Part shown: positions 24,871 to 36,300 of the stretch, one piece after another | Layout of the letters: each line of letters starts with the position of its first letter | Position numbering within the stretch: position 1 is the stretch's first letter | Source of the DNA: Chloroflexota bacterium | GTDB lineage: Bacteria; Chloroflexota; Anaerolineae; Anaerolineales; UBA11579 | Reading direction: 5' to 3' | Assembly: GCA_013112575.1 (NCBI GenBank) | Contig: JABFGG010000011.1 | Location: 1 to 64,000 of the forward strand | Length of the DNA: 64,000 nt | Position numbers and translations under genes: made by a program | The notes under the pieces: model-generated | Seen by the model: only the letters and a program-made list of their open reading frames with translations | Told to the model about the DNA's origin: nothing | Databases searched by the model: none

Positions 24871-25458
24871 TCAGATTTGAAAGAGGTGATTTAAATAGTT
24901 CTTGAGATGTAAGAGAGTTTGCTCAACCGCGTCCTGCCCCATTTGGCCTTTGACCACCGGCACGCCTTCAATAGTCGCCACAACGAATTGCATTATGCTC
25001 TTGGCTTCAAAACTGGCCTTGGGTGCATAGCGTTGCTTAGCCACAGTAATAATCTCTTCCAGGTAAGCCATCCATTGCTGGAAATAGCCCCGGCATTGTT
25101 TACCGATCTTGGGATAAGTCTTGCCGATCTCCTGGTTCAGGATACCGATCAGGCGCCCATCACCAGGAATAAAGCGTGTCATATGGTCGATGTGCTGGAA
25201 CAAGTGCTCAAGCGGCTGGCTTTCTTCATCCAAAACCCTGCTTTGCATTTCCTCAATAGGAGCCCATATATATTCAAGCAGTTCACGCGCAAAAGCTTCT
25301 TTGTTTTTGAAATAGTGGAAAAAAGCCCCTTTGGTAACACCAGCTTGTTCAACGATCTCATCGATCGGAGTAGCGGTAAATCCCTTGGCAAGGATCAGGT
25401 CTTTACCAGTGCGCAACAATATCTTTTTTTTCTCAGGGTATTCATGTATTTCAGACAT
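24871..25458 (-). CDS. TetR/AcrR family repressor
   Basis: 195 residues from the ATG at 25458; the ORF can extend 19 codons further, but without a ribosome site. The N-terminal HTH is typical: GFTATPIDEIVEQAGVTKG-AFFHYFKNKEAFARELL. The ligand domain has the TetR_C-like pattern (YLEEIITVAKQRYAPKASFEAKSIMQFVVATIEG). Its likely operator is the near-perfect palindrome in front of the dsrE-like gene 52 bases downstream of its stop. The inducing molecule is unknown. Confidence 0.85.
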   Translation of the reverse strand: MSEIHEYPEKKKILLRTGKDLILAKGFTATPIDEIVEQAGVTKGAFFHYFKNKEAFARELLEYIWAPIEEMQSRVLDEESQPLEHLFQHIDHMTRFIPGDGRLIGILNQEIGKTYPKIGKQCRGYFQQWMAYLEEIITVAKQRYAPKASFEAKSIMQFVVATIEGVPVVKGQMGQDAVEQTLLHLKNYLNHLFQI

Positions 25459-25704
25459 ATGCATCTTTTTTGCAATCCAGATGTAGCAAGTATACGTGAA
25501 TACCACCCAAATCACATATCAAAGAGATGAAGTAGCCTGTCTATAGGTCTGCTTGACAGCATCCCACCTCACTTGTACAATCTATGCGTTTTGCTTCACA
25601 ACTTGGTTTTATACATGAAGCATCTTCACAGCGCAGCGGAACTCCCCTTGCGTTATCCCATGGCAGAATGTTCTGTCAATCCATTTTTCTTTTGAGGAGA
25701 AGAT

Positions 25705-28065
<2,361 letters not shown>

Positions 28066-28084
28066 TCTTTCTCACAAAGAAATA

Positions 28085-28115
28085 AAAAAACTCCCACGAA
28101 GCCGTGGGAGTTTTT
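28085..28115 (+). terminator. terminator of hppA
   Basis: CTCCCAC pairs with GTGGGAG around GAAGCC, flanked by A and T runs. Confidence 0.9.
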
Positions 28116-28149
28116 ACTTAACCTGGTCAGCTATTTCCAAAATTGCCGC

Positions 28150-28329
28150 TTATACCTCATCATCATCGGATTCACAGGCTTCACGTTCCCGTGAGCGGAA
28201 CCCAAAGCTCAGCACCAAAAATGAAATACCCAACACAAAGAAAGCTGTACTGCTTTGGCCGAGGCCGATGATGAAGAATACTATTCCTAATCCAAAAAAT
28301 GGCATTACCGCACGGTTGTTACTTTTCAT
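28150..28329 (-). CDS. 59-residue membrane protein
   Basis: The ATG at 28329 is preceded by AAGGAA. Two hydrophobic helices separated by a short turn (FFIIGLGQSSTAFFVLGISFLV), then a charged tail (FRSREREACESDDDEV). Convergent with hppA. No family recognised. Confidence 0.5.
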   Translation of the reverse strand: MKSNNRAVMPFFGLGIVFFIIGLGQSSTAFFVLGISFLVLSFGFRSREREACESDDDEV

Positions 28330-28482
28330 CTCACATTCCTTAGACAAATGACGTCAGCGACGAATACAGCGCTAACGAAGATGTAGGCAGGTTTTTTCAC
28401 CACAAAACACCTCAATACCTCTTCTTAGCTTACTCCAAATTTTCAGACTAACTATCCAGGAAAACCAGATGAATGTCTTTGC

Positions 28483-28488
28483 TATAAT
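28483..28488 (+). promoter_or_regulatory. extended -10 box for a leaderless start
   Basis: TGCTATAAT ends six bases before the ATG at 28495; no ribosome site is present. Confidence 0.6.
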
Positions 28489-28494
28489 AGGATC

Positions 28495-29223
28495 ATGCCC
28501 CATCGAGGATTACGCGTCCTGGTAATGGACGATGACTTTTATGCCCAGAAGTGGAACACGGCTCTGGTGATGCGCGACCCTCGTTCGACCGTAATTGGCG
28601 AGGCCGACTCACCCATTGAATTGCTCAATCTCCTGAAAAGCGAAGATACTGTTCACGCCGTCATAGTTGATGTGGAATATAGCAAGGATAGGATTCCCCT
28701 GCCAGATTTGCTCGGGCAGATCAAAAGTGATTTCCCCTCCACCACGGTTGTGTGTCTCTCCCAATATAGCCATTCTGATCATCTCCAGGTTGCATTGGAT
28801 GCACAAGTTTGTGCCTTCCTCGTCAAACGTGAAGTTAGTATGGCCATGGTCCCGGCTATGCTAAATGCCCATTTTAGTGACGGTATAGCTGTGACGCCCA
28901 GTGTAGCGGCCGAGATTGAAACCAATTACACACATCTGCTTAAAACCATCCATACCATCCCGGTGTGGGAGCCCAACCCCCGGCTCACCCCTCAGGTCAT
29001 GCGCAGCTTCTGGTTACGCGTCTTCTTCGGCATGCGCGCTTCTCTTGCAGCCGAGGAGATGGGGGTCGAGACGGCCACCGTTGAACGCTATGTCAACCAG
29101 GCCTACAGCGTCTTGCCAGACGATTGGGCCGATGATGATTATTTATTTGACGTTGATCTGGATAAACTCTCCCCCGAGGACCAGGCCTTCGTCTGGTTCA
29201 CCTTGCCCCCACGCTCAAAATAA
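28495..29223 (+). CDS. response regulator with HTH-like output domain
   Basis: 242 residues. A receiver domain spans about 5-125, with acidic cluster MDDDF (11-15), the phospho-acceptor Asp in AVIVDVEY (about 61) and the conserved Lys in AFLVKRE (about 110). The C-terminal region (about 160-205) has a helix-turn-helix pattern: RLTPQVMRSFWLRVFFGMRA then AAEEMGVETATVERYVNQA, similar to FixJ/sigma-4-like DNA-binding domains. No histidine kinase is visible nearby. A leaderless transcript is likely. Confidence 0.75.
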   Translation: MPHRGLRVLVMDDDFYAQKWNTALVMRDPRSTVIGEADSPIELLNLLKSEDTVHAVIVDVEYSKDRIPLPDLLGQIKSDFPSTTVVCLSQYSHSDHLQVALDAQVCAFLVKREVSMAMVPAMLNAHFSDGIAVTPSVAAEIETNYTHLLKTIHTIPVWEPNPRLTPQVMRSFWLRVFFGMRASLAAEEMGVETATVERYVNQAYSVLPDDWADDDYLFDVDLDKLSPEDQAFVWFTLPPRSK

Positions 29224-29305
29224 CCATCCTCTTTCTCTAACTCAATACGAGAGTTCAAATAAGGGATATCATCAATTGTTGACGCATCGACGTTTATCGA
29301 TTAGT

Positions 29306-29343
29306 ATTTCATATCGATATATTTAGATATATCGATATGAAAT
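29306..29343. promoter_or_regulatory. 17-bp inverted repeat upstream of the decarboxylase gene
   Basis: ATTTCATATCGATATAT and its exact complement flank TTAG, ending 38 bases before the start codon. Contains ATCGAT twice. Likely a regulator site in the promoter of the decarboxylase gene, or a leader hairpin. Confidence 0.55.
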
Positions 29344-29381
29344 CACAGCGACACTAGAGTGACAGCGAGGAGGAAGAGTCA

Positions 29382-30848
29382 ATGAAATCGACCGAATCCC
29401 AATATAACGAAGAAACCCTTGACCCTAATGACTGGGATCAACTACGCCGGCTCGGGACACGTATGTTGTGGGATATGTTGGAGCATCTCGAAACCATCTC
29501 GGAACGGCCGGTTTGGCAACCTACATCACCACAAGTTCGAGCCGCGTTTCAAAGCCCGCTACCTTTGAGTGAAAGCCCCGCTGAAAGTGTTTATGAAGAG
29601 TTCTTGCAATACATCTTGCCCTACACATTCGGTAACACTCATCCGCGCTTTTGGGGGGCAGTAGTTGGCACTGGTACTCCTTTGGGTATGCTGTCCGATA
29701 TGCTGGCCGCTGGGATCAATAGTCCCCCCTCTCTTGGGGACAACGCTCCCGTTTGGGTGGAGAAGCAGGTAATTGATTGGTGCAAACAAGCCATAGGCTT
29801 TCCCGATGAGGCCAATGGCATTCTCGTCAGTGGTACCACGCTGGGTAGTTTGCTGGGCTTAACCATGGCACGTAGCCTAAAAGCCAAATTCGATGTACGC
29901 GAGGAGGGGCTAATAGCCAGCGCTCAACAAATGACAGCATATGGTTCGGACCAAATGCACGGCTCACTCCAACGCGCTATAGAGATCATAGGCATCGGTA
30001 ATAAGAACCTGCGCAGAATTCCTACCAACTCACAAGGCAAGATCGACATCCAGGAGCTAAGGAAAGCGATCGAAGATGATCTCACCAAAGGATTACAACC
30101 TTTTTGTGTAATCGGCAACGCTGGTACAACCAATACTGGGGCCATTGATCCACTACTCGAGATGAGTGAAATCGCCGGGGAGTATGATTTATGGCTTCAC
30201 GTAGATGGTGCCTTTGGTGCCCTGGCAACTTTATCACCAGAGCTCAGGCCAAAATTTGAGGGCATTCATCTGGCCGATTCTTTGGCCTTTGACCTCCACA
30301 AATGGTTCTATCTTCCTTATGACATCGGCTGTCTGCTTGTCCGCGATGACAGTGCTCTGCAACACTCCTTCTCATTACACATGGATTATCTTCAAGAGGG
30401 AGAAGGCTGGAATGGTGGCCCAGAGCACTTCGTAGATATGGGACTTCAAATCTCCCGCAGTTTCCGCGCCCTCAAAGCCTGGATGGCCTTCAAGACTTAT
30501 GGGGTCAATAAGATCGGACGGCTGATCCATCAGAATGTACAGCAGGCCAACTATCTGGCCGAGTTGATTCAAGACAGCCTTGAATTGGAGTTGCTTGCCC
30601 CTGTGAATCTGAACGTTGTCTGCTTCCGCCATACCGTGGCTGAAAAGGACAATGATTGGCTGGATAAATTCAACGAGCGGATAATAAGACAATTACACGC
30701 GTCGGGTGTGGCCATTCCCACCGATACAGTTGTCAATGGTCGCTTTGCCATCCGCTGCGCTATCGTCAATCACCGCACACGCAGGGAGGACCTGGAATTG
30801 CTGGTTAATGAGGTTATTAAACTCGGCAAGGCCCTCCTAATTGAGTAA
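29382..30848 (+). CDS. PLP-dependent group II amino acid decarboxylase
   Basis: 488 residues, the size of the aromatic-L-amino-acid/glutamate decarboxylase family. The PLP pocket is clear: VIGNAGTTNTGAIDP, WLHVDGAFG with the Asp that pairs to the pyridine nitrogen, and FDLHKWFY with Lys307 as the Schiff-base lysine. The N-terminus has the family's NSPPSLGDNAPVWVEKQV segment. The amino acid substrate cannot be told from sequence. The strong ribosome site (GAGGAGGAAG) and the upstream palindrome suggest controlled expression. The FAD oxidoreductase is convergent. Confidence 0.9.
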   Translation: MKSTESQYNEETLDPNDWDQLRRLGTRMLWDMLEHLETISERPVWQPTSPQVRAAFQSPLPLSESPAESVYEEFLQYILPYTFGNTHPRFWGAVVGTGTPLGMLSDMLAAGINSPPSLGDNAPVWVEKQVIDWCKQAIGFPDEANGILVSGTTLGSLLGLTMARSLKAKFDVREEGLIASAQQMTAYGSDQMHGSLQRAIEIIGIGNKNLRRIPTNSQGKIDIQELRKAIEDDLTKGLQPFCVIGNAGTTNTGAIDPLLEMSEIAGEYDLWLHVDGAFGALATLSPELRPKFEGIHLADSLAFDLHKWFYLPYDIGCLLVRDDSALQHSFSLHMDYLQEGEGWNGGPEHFVDMGLQISRSFRALKAWMAFKTYGVNKIGRLIHQNVQQANYLAELIQDSLELELLAPVNLNVVCFRHTVAEKDNDWLDKFNERIIRQLHASGVAIPTDTVVNGRFAIRCAIVNHRTRREDLELLVNEVIKLGKALLIE

Positions 30849-30887
30849 ACAGGATAAACAAATTCGCACTTAGAAAGAGCAACACTG

Positions 30888-32267
30888 TTACAACTGCCCG
30901 CTGGTGGCATCTATCTTTGCTAACAACGCTAGATACTCCGGGTCTTCATAACGGCTAAGCCTAAAAGCATCTGCATATTCTGGCAACTCAGCTCCCACCA
31001 CGTGCTGCGCCAGCAACTCTCCTCCAGCCATTGCAGACATGATCCCAAAACCCGAAACTGCCCCGAACACGTAGGCACCTTCAACGGATGTAGGCCCGAT
31101 CAAAGGACGGTTCTCACGCGTTTTGCAGTAGTAGCCCCCATCCAAATTCGGCTTGCGCATCCGCCCAATGTAAGCCTCCAATCCTGGGACCAAATGTACC
31201 AACCCTCGCAACACGATCTCGGGATACATAGGGTCAAAGCTCGGCGGCCATACAGGTTCCTGCTCGTGCACGTCATAGGTCCACAAAGCCAACAGCATAG
31301 GGCTATCTCCCGCGCCCTCCGGCTTGAAATGCACGCCTGAGGGGAACTCGTCGAGAAGCCAGCGCATCTCAGGGTCAGCGGCTAATTCCTGGCGCTCTTC
31401 CTCACTCCATAATAAATGCACGGGGTCGTCCCACAACATCAAAGGTACGCCACCGGGCACGACGCCCAGATAATCTTTCAGTGCGATCTTGGCATGTAGC
31501 TCGTTATACACAGGTAGGTCTACACCAAGCATTTGGCTGACCTGGTTGAGATACGGGCCGGCACAGTTAATAAAATTGCTTGTGGTGATCTCCCCACCGT
31601 TATCCAGGGAAACGCCAGCCACTCGCCCCACTTCGACATTTATATCAGCAACTTGTGCCCTGACCAGGGTCACACCCGCCTCCCTGGCCCTGTCAAGTAG
31701 ATAAGTTCCCAATTGTTGTGCACTCAGCCAGCCGCAACGCCGCGTGTGCAGCATGGCAATTGCTTTATCCGTGATGAAAGGGAATGTCTGTTGGATGATG
31801 GCCGGATCCACTACCAGGTCAGCTCCGGTGGGCTGGCCTTGATACGCTTCTGCCAAGGGAGGCAAATATTGGCTTGTCGCTACATCTTCGTGAATACGCA
31901 AGTCGCCAGCCCCCAAACCAGAGATGAGTTCGGCACTTTGACGATACTCTTCTACTCGTTCCTCCCTCGAAGTCAGGAAAACGTAGCCCCTACGGTTAAG
32001 CCCAAAATAATTGTTGCTTTCATTAGCCAGTTCTTCAAGCAGGTCGATGCTGTGGTTCATCAAACGCACCATGGCATCGCCCGGCCCTGGCCACCAGTTA
32101 CGATAGCACTCTGTGGATTTATCACTGGTCAAGGTCATGGGCTCCCGTGGGTCAACCAGCACCACATTGCCCATGCCCTGCTTGACAGCTAAATGATAAG
32201 CTGCAGAAATCCCTGAGATACCCGCCCCACATATCACTGCATCGGCCTTTTGCTTGGTGTTACTCAC
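30888..32267 (-). CDS. FAD-dependent oxidoreductase (DAO family)
   Basis: 459 residues. The FAD-binding GAGISGISAAYHL motif lies at about residues 14-26, followed by the acidic end of the second strand (VVLVDPRE). The C-terminus has the second FAD motif GAYVFGAVSGFGIMSAMAGGELLA. The whole fits the DAO family (sarcosine/glycine/D-amino acid oxidase-like), which oxidises amines or amino acids. It starts with GTG six bases after TAAAAT, so it may be leaderless. It converges with the PLP decarboxylase; a shared amine pathway is only a guess. Confidence 0.85.
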   Translation of the reverse strand: MSNTKQKADAVICGAGISGISAAYHLAVKQGMGNVVLVDPREPMTLTSDKSTECYRNWWPGPGDAMVRLMNHSIDLLEELANESNNYFGLNRRGYVFLTSREERVEEYRQSAELISGLGAGDLRIHEDVATSQYLPPLAEAYQGQPTGADLVVDPAIIQQTFPFITDKAIAMLHTRRCGWLSAQQLGTYLLDRAREAGVTLVRAQVADINVEVGRVAGVSLDNGGEITTSNFINCAGPYLNQVSQMLGVDLPVYNELHAKIALKDYLGVVPGGVPLMLWDDPVHLLWSEEERQELAADPEMRWLLDEFPSGVHFKPEGAGDSPMLLALWTYDVHEQEPVWPPSFDPMYPEIVLRGLVHLVPGLEAYIGRMRKPNLDGGYYCKTRENRPLIGPTSVEGAYVFGAVSGFGIMSAMAGGELLAQHVVGAELPEYADAFRLSRYEDPEYLALLAKIDATSGQL

Positions 32268-32288
32268 TATTGGATTTTAAACGAAAAA

Positions 32289-32310
32289 GGAGCCAGTCAT
32301 GACCGACTCC
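32289..32310 (-). terminator. terminator of the 32335 gene
   Basis: On the minus strand GGAGTCGGTC and GACTGGCTCC pair (with two G-T pairs) around AT, then CTTTTTC. Confidence 0.7.
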
Positions 32311-32334
32311 CGAATTTCTTATTTGTTAAGCTTA

Positions 32335-32691
32335 CTAAGTACCGTTATCTCGTTTTGCCATCCGGTTCAACAACACGGCTGAAGCACGTGAATTTTCCTC
32401 GATGGCTAGCATCACAACCATCGCCTCTCCTATTGCGAACAAAGATGTCGCCATCACGCCACCATAGAGGATTACTATCAGCAAGATGGTCAGGCCAGCC
32501 GAAATCGTACCACTCGGCGATATCTGATTAAAGATCACGCTCAAGAGTGTGATCTCATCGGTTTCAGCCAACCCCCGGAAGGTCAACGACAAAACTCCCA
32601 GAGCCAGCACAATCGTGATCAATAGGGCCAATGCACTGAAAGCTTTAAAAACACGGCTGAGCGAACGAAATATATTGAAGCGTGGTTCCAT
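32335..32691 (-). CDS. two-span membrane protein
   Basis: 118 residues. Hydrophobic spans at about 22-45 and 60-85 with a short loop, then a cytosolic helical tail (AIEENSRASAVLLNRMAKRD). The ATG follows TAGAAT by six bases, so a leaderless message is likely. No family recognised. Confidence 0.6.
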   Translation of the reverse strand: MEPRFNIFRSLSRVFKAFSALALLITIVLALGVLSLTFRGLAETDEITLLSVIFNQISPSGTISAGLTILLIVILYGGVMATSLFAIGEAMVVMLAIEENSRASAVLLNRMAKRDNGT

Positions 32692-32697
32692 GCTCGC

Positions 32698-32703
32698 ATT
32701 CTA
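32698..32703 (-). promoter_or_regulatory. -10 box for a leaderless start
   Basis: TAGAAT on the minus strand ends six bases before the ATG at 32691. Confidence 0.5.
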
Positions 32704-32751
32704 TATCAGGGGCAAAAACTGCGCTGTACATAACAGTATAGACTTATAAGA

Positions 32752-32979
32752 TCAATTCCCCTTTTCCTTCACCACCCATTCACGCACTATCAGGTGTGCA
32801 AACATATCTTGGGTTGCTTTGGTGATCTCATCAATGGTCTGCTCGAATACTGGCTCGTTGGCTTTTGAAGGTTTGCGGTAACCGCTCACCTTGCGCACAA
32901 ATTGCAGAGATGCATCCCGGATTTCATCCTCCGTAGGCGGACCTTCGGGCGTGCGCAATTTGATGATATTGCGACACAT
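32752..32979 (-). CDS. DUF2277 family protein
   Basis: 75 residues starting MCRNIIKLR-TPEGPPTEDEIRDAS, the diagnostic start of DUF2277, whose members have no known role. The ATG directly follows the TAG of the preceding gene (TAGATG), so the two are translationally coupled. Confidence 0.85.
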   Translation of the reverse strand: MCRNIIKLRTPEGPPTEDEIRDASLQFVRKVSGYRKPSKANEPVFEQTIDEITKATQDMFAHLIVREWVVKEKGN

Positions 32980-33174
32980 CTAACTTCCCGTCTCTTTGCG
33001 CTCAAAAACCATGGTCACCGGCCCCAGGCTGATCTCGATAGTACTCAAGTCAAAGTCCTCACTACTTAGTCGATCCTCGATTTCCCCCATAGACTCGTCG
33101 ATCAAACTAATAATAGCGCCATAGTCCATGTCTTCAAATTCGTCGCTGGACATTCGAAATACGTCTTTTTCCAT
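32980..33174 (-). CDS. small acidic protein coupled to DUF2277
   Basis: 64 residues from the ATG at 33174; a GTG at 33183 is an alternative, and AAGGAG lies 11 or 2 bases away respectively. Strongly acidic N-terminal half (SSDEFEDMDYGAIISLIDES) and a strand-rich end (IEISLGPVTMVFERKE). No family recognised. It is first in a two-gene operon with DUF2277. Confidence 0.55.
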   Translation of the reverse strand: MEKDVFRMSSDEFEDMDYGAIISLIDESMGEIEDRLSSEDFDLSTIEISLGPVTMVFERKETGS

Positions 33175-33329
33175 CGGTAACACATCTCCTTCATGAGCTT
33201 GGTAAATGTAGTTATATCATTACAGTTTTGATTTCCAGCCTTGGTTTTTCGCTCATTTGGGCGAAAAACGGTCGTTTTCCCTTGCATCTTTAAAAAGAAT
33301 AGTGCATACTAGGCGGAACGGAGCTTTTT

Positions 33330-36300
33330 ATGGCAAAAATTGCGCTGCGAACCTACAATCGCGAGATCGAAGAGATTATTGCAAGTGGCAATATTGATGA
33401 AGCCATCAATCATTGTCGCCATATTCTGCAGGGTCTGCCCAAGCACCTCGAAAGCTATCGCCTCTTAGGCAAAGCTTATCTCGAAGGTCAGCGTTATGGC
33501 GATGCTGCAGACATCTTCCAGCGCGTTTTATCCTCAAAACCCGACGAATTTATCGCCCACGTGGGCATGAGCATCATCCGCGAAGACGAGGGTAACCTGG
33601 ATGCCGCGATCTGGCATATGGAGCGCGCCTTTGAGGTGCAGCCTTCCAACCAGGCCATCCAGGACGAGTTGCGCCGTTTATACGGTCAGCGCGATGGCAT
33701 TGAACCTCCCAAGATTCGCCTCACACGCGGTGCACTTGCCCGCATGTATGCCCACGGTGACCTCTACAACCAGGCCATCGCCGAGCTGCGCGCTGCCCTT
33801 GCCGAAGACCCTCAACGTCCTGACCTGCAAGTATTGCTAGCCGAGATGCATTTCAAATCGGGCAAGAAAGTAGAAGCCGCCGAAGTATGTAACCAATTGC
33901 TGCGCAAGCTCCCCTATTGTTATGATGCCAATAGTTTATTAGCAGAGATTCTCGAAGACAGCGGACGTGCTGCCGAAGTCGGCCAATACGTTGACCGCGT
34001 CAATGAACTAGACCCTTACGCATCCCACATCAGTGCAACCGCCCCACACCCCGAAGATGTCGCCGATGGTGCTGTTACTGTAGATCGACTCGATCTCGGC
34101 ACACCCACATCCGACGAGGTGGACCAACCTGCCTGGGCTTCGTCCCTCGGCGTGGACATGCTTGATCGCGATGAGAATGTCCCCGATTGGTTGGCCGATG
34201 CTGGCGAAGGCCAGCCCGCTCCAGCTGGTGAGGCTCAGACACCTTTTACCAGTGAGCCGCCTACCATTCCTGCTGCAGGTCCCGCAGAAGAACCGGACTG
34301 GGTCAACGAGATCGGTTCGCAGGAGCCCGGTAGTGTAACCGACACTCTGGAAGACCAACCCTTACACACAAAAGAATTCGATACAGGCGAAATTGCAACC
34401 GCTACTTCGGAAGTTCCTGATTGGATCAAAGAAGGTGCATCGGACGAAGCACCCGCCCCGCAGGAAGCCCAAACGGTAGCCGAATCTGGCGAAGAAGATG
34501 TACCCGACTGGCTCAATGAATTGGAACCAGTCGGCGATGCCCCTGCCGATGAACGCCAAACCGCCGAGAGCGATGATTGGCTCCAAGATATTAAAGACAG
34601 CACCGCCGGCCTCATCCTCGGCGCAGCAGACTCTGCCGATGGACCCGCTGATGAGCCTGCCGTAGCCACCGATGATTTACCGGACTGGCTACAATCCTCC
34701 AAACCCTCCACCGGCGAACTCAGTGGAGAGGTTTTACAGCCGCCAGCTCAACAAGAAGATGACTGGCTGAGTGATATCAAAGACAGCACGGCGGGTCTCA
34801 TATTGGAAGCTGCTGATTCCTCCGACCAACCCGTTCCACAGGATGCTACCGGAGCCTTGAGTGCCCCGGAAAACCCAACGGATTGGCTCAGTGATATCAA
34901 AGACAGCACCGCTGGCCTCATCCTCGACGCCACCGATACAGCCGATGTCCCTCCCCCCGCCCCGGATGCAGCCCCTGTAGCAGAAGAGTCGGGTGCAACG
35001 GATTGGCTCAGCGATATTAAAGATAGCACTGCCGGCCTCATCCTTGATGCCGCCGACACTGCCGATGTAGATCCCCCATTTGAAGATGCCCCCCCGGCAG
35101 ATGCACCTGTTGATGCCCCCACTCCTGAACCCGAAGAGGCAGGCGCGACCGACTGGCTGCAAGACGTCAAAGACAGCACAGCTGGCCTGATCCTCGAAGC
35201 TGCTGATTCAGCCGATGACCTGGCTCCTGTCAGCACCACTGGCGTATTACCGGAAGATGAGGGCACCGATGATGACTGGCTCAGCGATATTAAAGACAGC
35301 ACTGCGGGCCTCATCCTCGAAGCCGCTGACACTGCCAACATTGAACCCGGCCAGGAAACAGGCTCTATCCAACCCGATCAAGAAGATGTACCGGAGTGGC
35401 TGCGCAACGTACAAACCACCACAGGCGACCTGACCACTTCTGAACTCCCGGTCAATGCCCCGCCCGAACCCGAAGAAGATGGCGCCACCGATTGGCTGGG
35501 CGACATCAAAGATAGTACGGCTGGCCTGATTCTGGATGCTGCCGACACAGCTCACGATGATGCAGAAGTTCCCGCAACACCGCCAGGTGCAACCGGCTCC
35601 CTTGAAGCCCCAGAAGGCGCTACAGACTGGCTCAGCGACATCAAAGACAGCACCGCTGGCTTGATCCTGGATGCTGCCGACACGGCCTCTACCGATACCC
35701 CTCCAGGCATTCAGGAAACGGAAGGCAGCGACGATTGGCTGAGTTCCCTTGGAACAGCAGACCTGGCAGAAGCTGAAGAGATCGGCGCAGCCCCCTTGCA
35801 AGAGATCAAAGGGACAACCGATTGGTTGATCGAATTAAGCGGTGACGATGGAACCGAACTCAAAGATGATGCCGAACCAGACTGGATGAAAGAAAGCACC
35901 ACGGAACAGGAAGCTGCTGCAGAGGAACCCGTCGCCGAAGAAACCCCAGACTGGATCAAAGATCTGGATAGCACTGGAGACTCTGAAGCACCTGCAACCG
36001 AACCCGCTGGTGAAGAAGAAGCTCCCGTCAACGAAGAGGAAGCCATGGCCTGGCTTGAAGGTCTGGCTGCTAAACAAGGTGTTGACGAAGAAGAACTAGT
36101 CACAGAGCCTGAAGAACGCCCTGAGGACACCCCCGAATGGGCACAGGCTGAAGAAGGCGCCCCCACTGCCGAGGCTACTGAGGAAGAAACCGCGGCCTGG
36201 CTGGACGACCTTGGTTTAGAAGAAGAACCTACTACAGCAGAACCCGTAGCGCAGCCGGAAGAAACTGCCTCCACAGCCGAAGTTACTGAAGAGGAATCTC

